A stretch of 64,000 nucleotides of DNA, taken from Elymus sibiricus. Its lineage: Eukaryota > Streptophyta > Magnoliopsida > Poales > Poaceae. The stretch spans positions 401,477,630 to 401,541,629 of the forward strand of contig CM077668.1 in assembly GCA_039707655.1 (NCBI GenBank), given 5' to 3'. Under the pieces are notes generated by a model that had not been told where the DNA came from, made no database searches, and worked only from the letters and a program-made list of their open reading frames with translations. Shown here in pieces: positions 11,177-21,896 of this stretch. The stretch's first letter is position 1. The number at the start of each line of letters is the position of its first letter. The position numbers were made by a program, and so were the translations under genes.

Positions 11177-11644
11177 TTACAAGTTACAAGTTGCCAGGAA
11201 CTTGAAAGGGAAATAAGAAAACACAGAGACAATCACGTGCAGATGATGATGTACTTGTTGCAAGTTGCCAATAAAAGGCTTAAGAAGATCCATTGCAAGA
11301 CTATACCCAGACTCAAAGTATCCAAAAGGGATTAGAGTAATGGAGGTCGTGGTGTATCGTTTATCACACACGATTTTCGCTGCGAATAAAAATCTGTTGA
11401 GGTTCAGAAGGAGACCCAACATGCCAGCACAGGTGAGCAGTCCAGAGATCACAGCCGTTAGCCGTATGGCCCGTATCTGCTCTTCCTCTGCAGCCGCCAG
11501 CCCATTCGCCACATGGTTCTCGCTGAATTCCTCGGCACGGAGGACCACATCGCGTTGCCACAGCAGAGATGAATGGGGAAGAGGAAGAGCACACACGAGA
11601 GAAAACTCCCTGCTGCATCCTGTTTTTCCTGCTTTCCACTGCAT
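11177..11644 (-). CDS. Small membrane protein, unknown (paralogue A)
   Basis: 155 codons; ATG at 11644, with an in-frame TAG three codons upstream fixing the start. One clear membrane segment: TAVISGLLTCAGMLGLLLNL, continuing NRFLFAAKI. Paralogue B at 22470-22949 aligns throughout. All six length differences between the copies inside the ORF are multiples of three (about 3, 3, 9, 12, 15 and 3 bp). In the core, differences such as GCG/GCA, ATC/ATA, CTC/CTG, ACG/ACT and TCC/TCT are silent in this frame but change residues in the overlapping longer frame. This suggests a protein under constraint, at least in the past. No family is recognised. It may be a terminal exon rather than a whole gene. 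Confidence 0.5.
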   Translation of the reverse strand: MQWKAGKTGCSREFSLVCALPLPHSSLLWQRDVVLRAEEFSENHVANGLAAAEEEQIRAIRLTAVISGLLTCAGMLGLLLNLNRFLFAAKIVCDKRYTTTSITLIPFGYFESGYSLAMDLLKPFIGNLQQVHHHLHVIVSVFSYFPFKFLATCNL

Positions 11645-12266
11645 GCTGTGCAGCTAATGAAGTTTCAGTGCCTCCAATGAGATTGGAACCTGAACAATCA
11701 CGCTGGAAATTGCAGGTTTGTGCACTGTCGAAGCAAAGATAATCCTGGATGCATGGGCAGACAGGTGGGTTCACCCAACCGTGTATGATAGTATGATATT
11801 CCCAGCGGCTGCTGGTCGCCCGGTGGCTGTCGAGCATCTATGCAATTGGGACCTGGAAGATCTACATGTATGGTACGGCTGTACGGTGGCCTGCGCATCG
11901 ACGACCGATGCCAGAGGCACTTTGGCCACTTGGGATTAATCACTCTGAAAGAGTACAAGAGGGAGTTGCACAGTTACACATCACACTGAACAGGTGCACT
12001 TGGATGAAAGGGGGGGATAAGCAAACCACGACCTGGGCCCGTACAGAGCAGCACTTGGCTCCATCCCAGAAATTGTCTTTGAGGGCTACAAGAATAAGAA
12101 ACTTTAAGTTGCAAGCTTCCAGCAGTGAACGCTGAAATGTGAAAGAACAAACTGATGAAATACATCAGCACCTGCTGATCAGAAGATCCACTGGAGCAGC
12201 TCAAAGTGTTTGCTGCTCCTGTAGATTAATTAACCTTGGGGTTCTTCCTCCTGGGGAAGTTTTTAA

Positions 12267-12458
12267 AGCGAGTACTTCAGGTTTAGTTCTTTTGTGAAAA
12301 AAAAAACCGTGCGGTACTCTGCGTTTTCCTACTCTGGTTGGTATCGATTCATGAACTACGAGGCGAATACTTTGGGTTTAGTTCTCTTGTGAAAAAAAAA
12401 ACCATGCGGTACTCTGCAGTTTCCTACTCTGGGTGGTATCGATTTGTGAACTACGAGT
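12267..12458. repeat. Tandem duplication of about 96 bp
   Basis: Two adjacent copies, each with gtttagttct, an A-run, tgcggtactctgc and ggtatcgatt. The equivalent place in unit B (about 23660-23755) has one copy, so the duplication arose after the units separated. Confidence 0.75.
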
Positions 12459-13090
12459 CTATATCTGATTTAACATGCTGGTTTACCAACAAGCTACAAA
12501 GTACAGTAGGACCCTGATTATTTCATTCAGTTACTGAAATAACATCAGTGTCAGGTATCTAGGTACAATGACCTCTATCTAAGAGATATATGTAAAGTGA
12601 GAACTAGTGGCTGTGCATGCAACTCTCACCCACGGGTCGATGTTCCAACTACTACTCCGAATTCTCAGCTTACTCTTGCCTTGTTACATCTCCATGACCA
12701 TGTTCAGTCTGAACAGATTTGCTCCTTGGTATGATCCAATCAACACATGTATCTCACTACTGGATCAATTAATCTGGAAGATTTTCAGATTGCAGGTTGC
12801 AGTGCCAGTCTTTTCAAGAGAATACTACAACTCCTCGGAACAGGACAGATATAACAATCTCCGATTCTTGCTATAATGGCGAGCTTACTTGTCTCCATAA
12901 GGCCTACCTAACAAGATGTTCTGATTGATGAAGAAAAATCAATTATAACAGAACATTTGTTTGAGAAGTTGGATATGATGCAATCATTTAATTTGATGAG
13001 CAGTACCCCAAGGTCCTCTCAAAATCAGATGCAACTTGCAAGTCAACAAAGAGGAAAATATGCCTCTGTTCAACCTCAGCTTCAACAAAG

Positions 13091-13963
13091 GTGTCGGGGC
13101 GCGTGTGCAGAACACATGAGTGGCACCGTGGACTCGAGACGTCCTCTTGCTAGTTCGTCATTGGGGCACGAAGGCACGGACCTACACTACTGAATCATGG
13201 ACAATAGACATGTTGGTTTCCCCAGGTCCGGGCTGCATTGTGCGTAATACCCTACTCCTGCTTTTTGGTGTGTTTGATGGGTGGATTAGAGCTACAAAAC
13301 CTTCCCGGTAACGGGGAGGACAGTGTATCCCTACTGACGTTCTATCAAGTGTCCAACCTTTTTTATCCTTCGCCCGGTCCTCCTTTTATATGTGAAGGGG
13401 TACCGCAATGGCGTAGTTGCTAAGGCACCGCCCTGAGCAGACAGGGTAGGTGAGTGCATTAATTGCTGGGTGAGGTGTCGCTACCTCCTTTTCTCCGGGA
13501 ACGGACTCCGGTCGCATCACCACCGCTTGTAGTGAGGCCCGAGCTTGAGGGAGCCACGTTGCATCACATGTGTCGCCTGCGCGTCGAGCAAAGCGATGAT
13601 TCACCCCCGAGGGCAGATATTTTGCCACGCATAGCCTGCATGGCAGTAACGTGGTGACCCGACCCTGCTGTAGCAGGCCCAGCCCGCCACGCACTAGGCG
13701 GTGGAGCAGAGGTGCCTTCGAGAGTAAGGAAACAGGGCTGTTGTCGGGTGGTGCTCGTTCCCGGGCCTTGAATCTTCGTGGCCCTTAGGCTTAGGGAGGA
13801 ACTGCCGGTGATCCACGCACGGCTGCTCTATGAGCTGACCATTCATGACACCGACAGTAGCCCCTGGGCCTTGGCCTGATGAGTGTCTCTCATGTTTGTC
13901 AGGGTGAGGCCCCTAGTCAAACGCGTGGGCCGCTGGTGCCAGCCTTTTTCCCGTCTGGTCTGA
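13091..13963. other. GC-richer inserted block, LTR-like, unassigned
   Basis: This 870-bp block interrupts the duplicated segment: before it homology runs to unit B position 24420, after it homology resumes near 23868. It contains ggtccgggctgcattgtgcg and long GC-rich non-coding stretches, reminiscent of gypsy LTR fragments. It begins tgtcgggg but has no matching terminus or TSD, so it is unassigned. Confidence 0.35.
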
Positions 13964-14288
13964 CCTCGAAGAGATATATACCTAAGGCGAAGAATTTATA
14001 GATTTTAAGTGATAACTAGTGGCTGTGCATGCAACTCTCACCCACGGGTCGATGTTCCAACTACTACTCCGAATTCTCAGCTTACTCTTGCCTTACATCA
14101 CCATGACCAATGTTCAATCTGAACAAATTTGCTCCTTAGTATGATCCAATCAACACATGTATCTCACTACTGGATCAATTAATTTGGAGGATTTTCAGGT
14201 TGCAGGTTGCAGTGCCAGTCTTTTCAAGATAACACTACAACTCCTCGAAACAGGACAAATATAACCATGTCCAATTCTCACTATGTGG
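13964..14288. repeat. Third, partial copy of the duplicated segment
   Basis: Matches 12590-12880 (unit A) and 23868-24190 (unit B), sharing tggctgtgcatgcaactctc and the ggttgcaggttgcagtgcca block. It breaks off at 14288 against the LINE. Frames are not conserved among the three copies, so ORFs in it are rejected. Confidence 0.75.
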
Positions 14289-14388
14289 CACGCTCGCCGG
14301 AGCGGGGTGCAAGCCCTGCTCGTCCCTCGCCTCACACCGATCGCCGCCCGCGACTGTGCCACCGTCCATGGGCTTCTGGTGGCGTGCC

Positions 14389-16229
14389 TGTTGGGGAACG
14401 TTGCATGGGAAACAAAAATTTTCCTACGCACACATAAGATATATCCATGGTGATGAGCATCTACGAGAGGGAGAACGAATCTACATACCCTTGTAGATCG
14501 CTAAGCGGAAGCGTTAAGAAACGCGGTTGATGTAGTCGAACGTCTCCGCGATCCAAATCGCAAGTCGTCCCTCGATCCGATCACGAACTAGTGCCGAACG
14601 GACGGCACCTCCGCGTTCAACACACGTACGGCTTGATGACGCCTTCACCTCCTCGATCCAGCGAGCGATGATGAAGTAGTAGATGAGTTCCGGCAGCACG
14701 ACGGCGTGGTGATGGTGATGAGGAACAATCTCTGCAGGGCTTCGCCAAGCACTACGGAGATTATGACGGGAGAACTAGAGGGTTAGGGTTGCCGACACAC
14801 GGCTTGGGAAATCTTGATGTGTCCCGTGTGTTAGCCCTGCTCCTCTATTTATATGTTGAGCCCTGGGGTCTAAACTTGGAGAGAAAGCCTCCACAAGGTC
14901 GGTTTTGCCCGCACAAGGTCGGTTTTGCCCGCACGGAAAGAGTCTAACTCGGATTCCAGCAGTATCGCGTACAAGCGGTAGTACCGCTCACGAGCGGTAG
15001 TACCGCTTGAGCGGTAGTACCGCTTTCACATGAGCGGTAGTACCGCTTACGCGGTAGTACTGCCTTACTAGCGGTAGTACCGCTTAAGGCAGCAGCAAAA
15101 CTTCCTTTTGCACTTTCCAATACCTCGTGGGCTTTACCCCTTTGGCCCATAAAGTGTTGCTGCACCCGAACACTTCGGTAAACATCCGGAACCCCTTCCG
15201 GTGAATTCCGGAACCCTTCCGGAGATCAAAACACTATTATCACATATATCAATCTTTACCTCCGGACTATTCCGGAGTTCCTCGTCATGTCCGGGATCTT
15301 ATCCGGAACTCCAAACAACCTTCGGTCACCAACAAAATAACTCAACTATACTAATCGTCACCAAACGTTAAGTGTGTAGACCCTGCGGGTTCGAGAACTA
15401 TGTAGACATGACCGAGACACCTCTACGATCAATAACCAATAGCGGGACCTGGATGCCCATATGGGCTCCTACATATTCTACGAAGATCTTTATCGGTCGA
15501 ACCTCTATGTCAAGGATTCAGTTAATCCCGTATATTGTTCCCTTTGTTCTTCGGTATGTTACTTGCCCGAGATTCGATCGTCGGTATCTCTATACCTAGT
15601 TCAATCTCGTTACTGGCAAGTCTCTTTACTCGTTCCGTAATACAAGATCTCGTGGCTAACACTTTAGTCACATTGCTTGCAAGGCTCATTGTGATGTTGT
15701 ATTACCGAGTGGGCCTTGAGATACCTCTCCGTCACACGGAGTAACAAATCCCAGTCTTGATCCATGCCAACCCAACAGACACCCTCGGAGATACCTGTAG
15801 AGCACCTTTATAGTCATCCAGTTACGTTGCGACGTTTGATACACACAAGGTACTCCTCCGATGTCAGGGAGTTGCATGATCTCATGGTTATAGGAACAGA
15901 TACTTGACATGCAGAAAACAATAGCAATAAACTGACACGATCATATGCTACGTTTACAGTTTGGGTCTTGTCCATCACATCATTCTCCTAATGATGTGAT
16001 CCCGTTATCAAATGACATCTCATGTCCATGGCCAGGAAACCTTCACCATCTTTTGATCAACGAGCTAGTCAACTAGAGGCTTACTAGGGACACAGTGTTA
16101 TCTATGTACCCACACATGTATTTGAGTTTCCAATCAATACAATTATAGCATGGATAATAAACGATTATCATGAACAAGGAAATATAATAATAACCAATTT
16201 ATTATTGCCTCTAGGGCATATTTCCAACA
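14389..16229 (-). mobile_element. BARE/WIS/Angela-type solo LTR
   Basis: 1,841 bp. In element orientation it starts TGTTGGAAATATGCCCTAGA at 16229 and ends CGTTCCCCAACA at 14389. The 5-bp TSD GTGCC is perfect (14384-14388 and 16230-16234). Length, ends and internal sequence match the well-known barley BARE-1 / wheat WIS-Angela LTR. There is no internal domain, so it is a product of LTR-LTR recombination. A TATA-like tract lies at 14846-14854 on the minus strand. Confidence 0.93.
14974..15085. repeat. Array of short near-palindromes in the BARE LTR
   Basis: Six copies of a 13-mer, GCGGTAGTACCGC or a one- to two-base variant, spaced 16-23 bp. Each is an inverted repeat with one central base. 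It lies about 120-230 bp from the TATA-like tract, in the U3 part. A matching six-copy array is at 62620-62733 in the related LTR; it is absent from the third LTR at 42575-44313. Confidence 0.85.
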
Positions 16230-16385
16230 GTGCCCTGGGGCTGGGCAGCCAGACGCGCCCCTCGTCCCTATCTGTCCGGCCCCCAAAGGTGCGTTTTCCG
16301 CCCGTGCGGCGTACGCCCTGGCCCGCTTTGGGGGCGTTGAGGTTCCCAACGCTGACTTCCTTTGGGCGTCCCCCGCCCTCTCGAG

Positions 16386-19300
16386 TGTAACACCCCCAGA
16401 TCTCAACCCTATCATTAAGCTAATTAAATTGCCATGTCATCATGGTCATCCTAAATAAATTGCATTTAGAGAATAATCCAACCTCAAATTCAAATTTAAA
16501 ATAAAGTCAAAATTAAAAGTTATCCAAACAGCAAAATAAAAATGTTCATAGTATTGCAAATATTCCCAAAGCAATTATAAAAATAAAATCAACATTAATT
16601 GATTTATTTAAATGACCCTAACATCCAAAAACAGTACCTAAACAGCCCTATTTAAAATCATTTTTATTTAAACAAAAATCAAATGAATTCAAATCACTCC
16701 CAAACTTCTTTTGGCAGTGAGGTATAATATATATTAATTATTGGGACCAACTACACATTTTACAAAAGTCTTTTGGAGCAAAAGGAATAACCCAGAAAAG
16801 AAAAAGAAAAAGGAAATGGGGAAAACCCCCTGTGCACAGGGCCCATCACTTCCCCTGTTCCAGGCCCAGCCCATTTGGCCGGCCTTTCTCCCTCCTCGCA
16901 CCAGAGCTGGGAGGCAGGGACGCCACGGCCGTCCACGCACTGGATGCCGCGCTGTCGGCCATCCCGCGGCCCCTCTGGTGGATAAGGGCGCCCCCTCGAC
17001 CCCCCCTCTGCCCCGTGGTGAACCCTAGCTACCTCCCCTCGCCCCCTCGTTCGCCCTCTTCTTCCCCCACACACACCCGAGCTCTCCGTCGCCGTCTCTC
17101 CGTCATAGCCGTGGCCATTGGCCAGCCCGCACCTAGCCAGCGTGTCCAGGAGCTGCGCAGTGGTCGGCCTCGTCGTCCGCAAGGAGTAGCTCGAGCCAGA
17201 GATCACCACAGCACCGGGATCGAGCCGTCCCCTCTTCTCTGCACCGGGCACCTCCTCGCCTTCGATCCATCCCACCGCGAGCTCCCCGGCCTCCTCGAGC
17301 TGCTCTTCGTCGCCATTGTGAGCTTCCGCTCCTCCCTGACCTTCTCTTGCTCCTCCCCGTGCGCCGTAGGATCGATTTCGTCGGGCCCGTGCCGTCACCG
17401 CCGTCGGCCGTCGTCGTCGCGGTCGCTGCCGGCCACCCCAGCTTTCCCCACTGCCACCAGCAGACGCGTGGCAGTGCGGCCGTTCGGTAGGACCGAGCGG
17501 CGGACCAAATGCTCGCCGGAGACGAGCGCACGGCCATCGCCCACGTCGCTGCCGTCGCCGGCACACTATAGCTAGCTCCTCGCCGCCGCTAACCCCGCTG
17601 ACATGGACGTCATTAACCCCTAACCAAAACCCTAAAACAGGCACTGACATCAGGTCCCACCGGCCCTAATAACCCCCTGTCAAAAATAAACCCCTAATAA
17701 CTAAATTAGAGACTGACATGTGGGCCCCGTTTGCTGTTCAAATGGTTAAAATATTAATTAACACTAACAGTGTATGACATGTGGGTCCACTGGACCCAGT
17801 TGACTAGTCAAACTGCTGACTGGGATTGACCCAGTCAATGACACGTAGGCCCCACCGTTTTAATTAATTATTTATTAATTAAAACTAATCTGTCACTGAC
17901 GTATGGGGCCCACCTATTAATTAACCCTTTTTACTACCTCCTTTCCGGTTTATAAGGCTTACGCGTATCCCTAGATCTATAATTTGATCCATATAAAATG
18001 AGTCGTATAGTCTAAAAATTATACCATTAAAAAGTAGATGATTTGAAGTTTCTAATGGTATATTTTTTATGAAATATAACTTGTATTAGATTGGTGTATT
18101 TGTCAACCTAGGTATACGCGCAAGCCTTATAAACAGGAAAGGAGGTAGTAGTTAATTTAAATCATTGGATTAACTACTGTGTATGACAAGTGGGACCCAC
18201 TGGTCAGGTTTGACCCTGGCCAGCCGGGTTTGACCGCTGACGTCACTATGACGTCATGCTGACGTCACCTGTTATTGTTTCGGATAATTCGACTTTAAAT
18301 AATTAAAACAATTCCAGAAATTTAATAAAACTTTGAAAAATCATAAAAAATAAACCGTAACTCGGATGAAAATAATTTATATATGAAAAACGATCAGAAA
18401 AATATGAAGAATCCGAATATGCCACCCACATACCTGCCACACCCCTCTAACATGATGAACATGGAACTTTTCCCTCTGATTCATCTGTCCGATAATTGCC
18501 CGGAGCTGGTAAAACACCTCCAGATGTTTCCCGCTCCGACTAACTTGCGTAGTACTGCATTAGGGCACCCCTCGAATAACGTGCTGCCATGCCATGTATC
18601 TGTGTTGCATTTGTCTGCTTTTTATTTATTATTTCTTCCCCCTCTTCTCTTCGGTAGACCCCGAGACCGACGCTGCTGCCGAGTACGACTACGCCCCTGA
18701 CGACTAGACCTTTTCAGCAGAGCTTCCAGGCAAGCAAAACCCCCTTGATCATTCCTATATCGCATATTCCTTCTCCTTCATGCTTGCATTAGATTTTGCT
18801 ACTGTAATTGCTTGCTCCTATTCTGATGCATAGCCTGCTTTTTGTAACCTGCTGTTGTTACTTTACCTGTCATCCTAAACTGCTTAGAATAGATTGGTTA
18901 GTGATCCATCAGTGACCCCTCACCCTTGTCCCTGTTGCCCTGCTTTGTTACCAGTACCTCGATCATTGTGATTGATGTGCAGTTACCGTCACATCACCGC
19001 ACACCCCCTTAGTTCTACAACTCTGCAGGGCTACTATCGAGTGCCGAGGGTGATACCTCGTACTGCACTCCTGATGATATCCCTGTAGTATAGCACATCG
19101 ATGGTGATTGAAGAGGGTGACTCCTCGCTCTCCCCTTCCCGATGATGACTCTGTCGTGCAACCCCTTAAGCGGGGACCATCGAGGGTGATTCCTCCTGGT
19201 TCTCCTTAACGGATTACATCGAGTAGGAATCCATCGAGGGTGATTCCTCGGGTTCCCTTGATGTTTCGGACACACGGTTACCTTTAACTGTTGCCCCCAT

Positions 19301-20728
19301 GTACATGTTACTGCGGGACTGGAGGGACAGGCGGTACCACCCCGGTAGAGGTGGACCTGAGTTCCCGACAGTCTCTTGAGAGTCGGGTTGACTTGGAGGG
19401 TACCCGCGAGATAATTACGAGGCGCGGCCGGGCAGGCAGAGACCGCCCTAGAGAGGGATGGGCCTGACCCTTGTTGCAAGTCCTCGAGATGGGGCGACAG
19501 GAGCACTGATCGTCACCGCGAGCTCCCAACACACTAACGGATTTGGGTATTTGATCTGAGTTGGCCACTCACCTATACGCACTACCACCACGCAGGATAA
19601 TGGTTTAATGGGGCCCTCGGCGCCATATGTATCAGCCGAAAGCTCTGTCAGATGTCCAGTTCAGCATTGTGAGCCCGTCGGGACAAGTGCCATCCAGGAC
19701 TGAGGTGGTGCTTGGACTCCGATACGCGACACAACGACCCGGAGTGCAAAGGGCGATGGTCCCAAGACCCCGGAGTGCTTAGGATGTAGACCGGCGGGGA
19801 CCTCTCTGCTGAGCCTAGGTAGGACTACGTCGTGTCGATCAGCCGAGGCTGGGCATGACCCGGAAAAGTGTGTCCGGCCAAATTTAATCGAGCGTGTTGG
19901 GTAACAGTAGTGCACCCCTGCAGGGAAGTTATCTATTCGAATAGCCGTGTCCACGATAACAGGACGCTCAGTGTTGTATCCTGATCTATTACAACTTAAA
20001 CTGAAAACATGTTACTTTAATTGTAAGCTCCGGGATCGCTTTCTCGCAGGGAGTCGAGGGAGGATCTCTAGGCTTTGCTACTACATGCTTGCTACTTTAT
20101 TTATGCACTAATCTACACTCTTCTAATGCTGCAAGACGCTGAAGATGCTAGTCTTCGGTAGGCTAGACTTTCCCCTCTATTCTGGCATTTCTGCAGTCTA
20201 GTCCACAGATACAGCCCCTTCATTTGATACCGATGCATAAATAGAATAGTTCTGATGTAAGTCTTGCGAGTACTTTGCATGAGTACTCACTGTTGCTTTG
20301 CTACCTCTTTTTCCCCATACCTGATTGCTGCGATCAGATGACGGAGTCCCGGAGCCAGCTGATTCCGCCGACTACTACTACCCCACCGGTGGAGCTTATT
20401 ACTACGTGGAGACCGACGACCAGGAGTAGTTTCGGAGGCTCCCAGGCAGGAGGCCTGCGCCTTTTCGATCGGATGTCGTTGTTTTGCTCAACCTTCTTAA
20501 GGCAACCTTGTCTAATTATGTCTGTACTCAGATACTAATGCTTCCGCTGACTCTTGTGTAACTCGAGCTTATGTATTCGAGCCCTCGAGGCCCCTGGCTT
20601 GTAATATAAAGTTTGTATTATTTTATTTTGTGTCTAGAGTTGTGTTGTGATATCTTCCCGTGAGTCCCTGGGCTCGATCGAGTGCATTTGCGTGTATGAT
20701 TAGTGCACGGTCGGGTCGGGGCGTCACA
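16386..20728 (+). mobile_element. Solo LTR of a long-LTR retrotransposon
   Basis: 4,343 bp from TGTAACACCCCCAGATC to GGGGCGTCACA, with perfect 5-bp TSD TCGAG (16381-16385 and 20729-20733). Colinear in opposite orientation with 57853-63880, which adjoins a polypurine tract and so is an LTR. No coding domains; the GC-rich ORFs around 16760-17650 are shadows and are not shared as frames between copies. Contains a Stowaway MITE (17934-18148). The family is a common wheat long-LTR element, probably gypsy, which I do not name. Confidence 0.9.
17934..18148. mobile_element. Stowaway MITE
   Basis: 215 bp with inverted ends CTACCTCCTTTCCGGTTTAT and a near-complement at 18115-18148, flanked by TA (17932-17933 and 18149-18150). 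Absent from the corresponding place in the second LTR copy (about 60430-60450), so it inserted after the two LTRs diverged. Confidence 0.9.
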
Positions 20729-21281
20729 TCGAGGGTGAAATTTTTCTGTTGGCTGCTCACCATGGCTCGTGTGCACACGAGGGACGTCCTTCTACTGAAA
20801 ACTATCCTCACGGCGACGGAAGCAGGGTGCCCATGCTGCTCGGCAGCGCTGGAAACTGCGGACCATCTCATTTTTGAATGTCCGTTCGCGGTGCGTTTCT
20901 GGCGGTGCCTTGTTCTGTCGCCGATCGGCGCTTCAGTTAAGTCTCTGCATCTATTTGACGCCTCCCCCGCGGTGGGCGCGGCCTCGCCGTCGGCTTTTGT
21001 TCTGCTATGTTGTTGGCGCCTCTGGAAGAGACGGAACGACGTCGCTTCAGAAGAAGCTCGCCGTCCCTGGTGGCCAGCCTCAAATGCTGCCGGGACGACG
21101 CGGTCCTCTGGCGGGCCAGGTTCAGGGATGATCGAAAATCGCATGTTGATGCCTGGCTAGGTGTTCTGGTCATTCCCTTGGAGTAGTGTGCGTTTGTGTT
21201 CTCCCCCCACCCTCCCCCCTCGTGGGGATGCCTCTGTAAAACCCTGCTACTTCTGGGCGTTTTTGCCCTTGTGATGAAATG
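20729..21281 (+). pseudogene. LINE ORF2 C-terminus (zf-RVT)
   Basis: Frame from 20733: VKFFCWLLTMARVHTRDVLL, then a zinc-binding block with CPCC, DHLIFEC and FAVRFW, then LLCCWRLWKRRNDVAS, typical of the end of plant LINE ORF2. ORF2 carries the endonuclease and reverse transcriptase that copy the element at its target; only the C-terminal domain remains near here. The reading frame ends at a TAG near 21158, followed by a 3' UTR that continues across the MITE to 21896. The frame is open after removal of the upstream LTRs, so this LINE decayed less than the others here. Confidence 0.75.
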
Positions 21282-21826
21282 GAGTGAAGTGCACTGTAGG
21301 TCCTCGAACTATTTCAGGGGTGTCACGTAGGTCCTCGAACTATGAAAATCGTCATCCAGGTCCTCGAAGTGCAGTAAGTGTGTCATTCAGGTCCAAAATC
21401 TCCCTGACCCCCTCTAACTGGCCAGCTGGCGCCGTTAACCGTGAACACCGAACAGTAAACCGTGAACAGTAAAACAGCGTTTCAGTTCCATCATCGTTTC
21501 TGTGCACGATGAACAGTAAAAATCAAAGAAAATCTGAAATTCTTTGGCATCGAAGATACCCTGGTGCGTGAACAGTTTCTTTGATTTTTACTGTTCATCG
21601 CGTACAGAAATGATGTTAGGAATTGAACGCTACTTTACTGTTCACGGTTCACTGTTTCACTGTTCACGTTTAACGCCGCCAGCTGGCCGGTTAGAGGGGG
21701 TCAGGGAGATTTTGGACCTGGATGACACACTTACTGCACTTCGAGGACCTGGATGACGATTTTCATAGTTCGAGGACCTACGTGACACCCTTGAAATAGT
21801 TCGAGGACCTACAGTGCACTTCACTC
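21282..21826. mobile_element. Foldback Mutator-type MITE
   Basis: 545 bp consisting almost wholly of two inverted arms (about 21282-21531 and 21576-21826) around a loop of about 44 bp. Ends are GAGTGAAGTGCACTGTAGG and its complement. A perfect 9-bp TSD, GATGAAATG, lies at 21273-21281 and 21827-21835, the length typical of Mutator superfamily insertion. Non-coding. It sits in the LINE 3' UTR. Confidence 0.92.
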
Positions 21827-21896
21827 GATGAAATGAGATAAAATTCAGGTGGTTGAGGGCCCCCCTCCTCCCCCGGTGAAAATTTCAAAAAAAAAT

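Larger units (their letters stand above)
10026..13090. repeat. Duplicated low-copy segment, unit A
   Basis: Colinear with 21897-24420 over most of its length, with many substitutions and indels. Anchors: the block around 10190-10310 matches 21960-22095; 11205-11700 matches 22495-22990; 12590-13090 matches 23930-24420. It carries a minus-strand ORF (11177-11644) and a local tandem duplication absent from unit B (12267-12458). The rest (10106-11176, 11960-12600) shows no gene. The duplication predates the LINE and LTR insertions now separating the units. Confidence 0.8.
14289..21896 (+). mobile_element. LINE 3' half with four nested insertions
   Basis: Removing two solo LTRs with their TSD duplicates joins the coding sequence in frame: PDAPLVPICPAPKGAFSARA (16249-16308) continues across the long-LTR insertion into VKFFCWLL (from 20733). 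The LINE tail runs past a foldback MITE (21282-21826) to an A-run at 21887-21895. The LINE is therefore oldest and hosts the BARE-type solo LTR, the 4.3-kb solo LTR with its Stowaway, and the MITE. The 5' boundary is approximate: homology to the duplicated segment ends at 14288. No TSD was found for the LINE. Confidence 0.7.

Noticed and set aside
12607..12876. 89-codon plus-strand ORF in the triplicated segment
   Set aside because: The three copies have indels that break the frame relative to each other.
13091..13963. Solo LTR starting tgtcgggg
   Set aside because: No matching CA-terminus and no 5-bp duplication; left as an unassigned block.
14974..15085. CRISPR-like spaced repeats
   Set aside because: Short near-palindromes within an LTR, with short non-unique spacers, in a plant genome; not a CRISPR array.
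16760..17650. 296-codon minus-strand ORF and overlapping 247-codon plus-strand ORF
   Set aside because: Both lie in the GC-rich part of a solo LTR, are low in complexity, and are not shared as frames with the second LTR copy.
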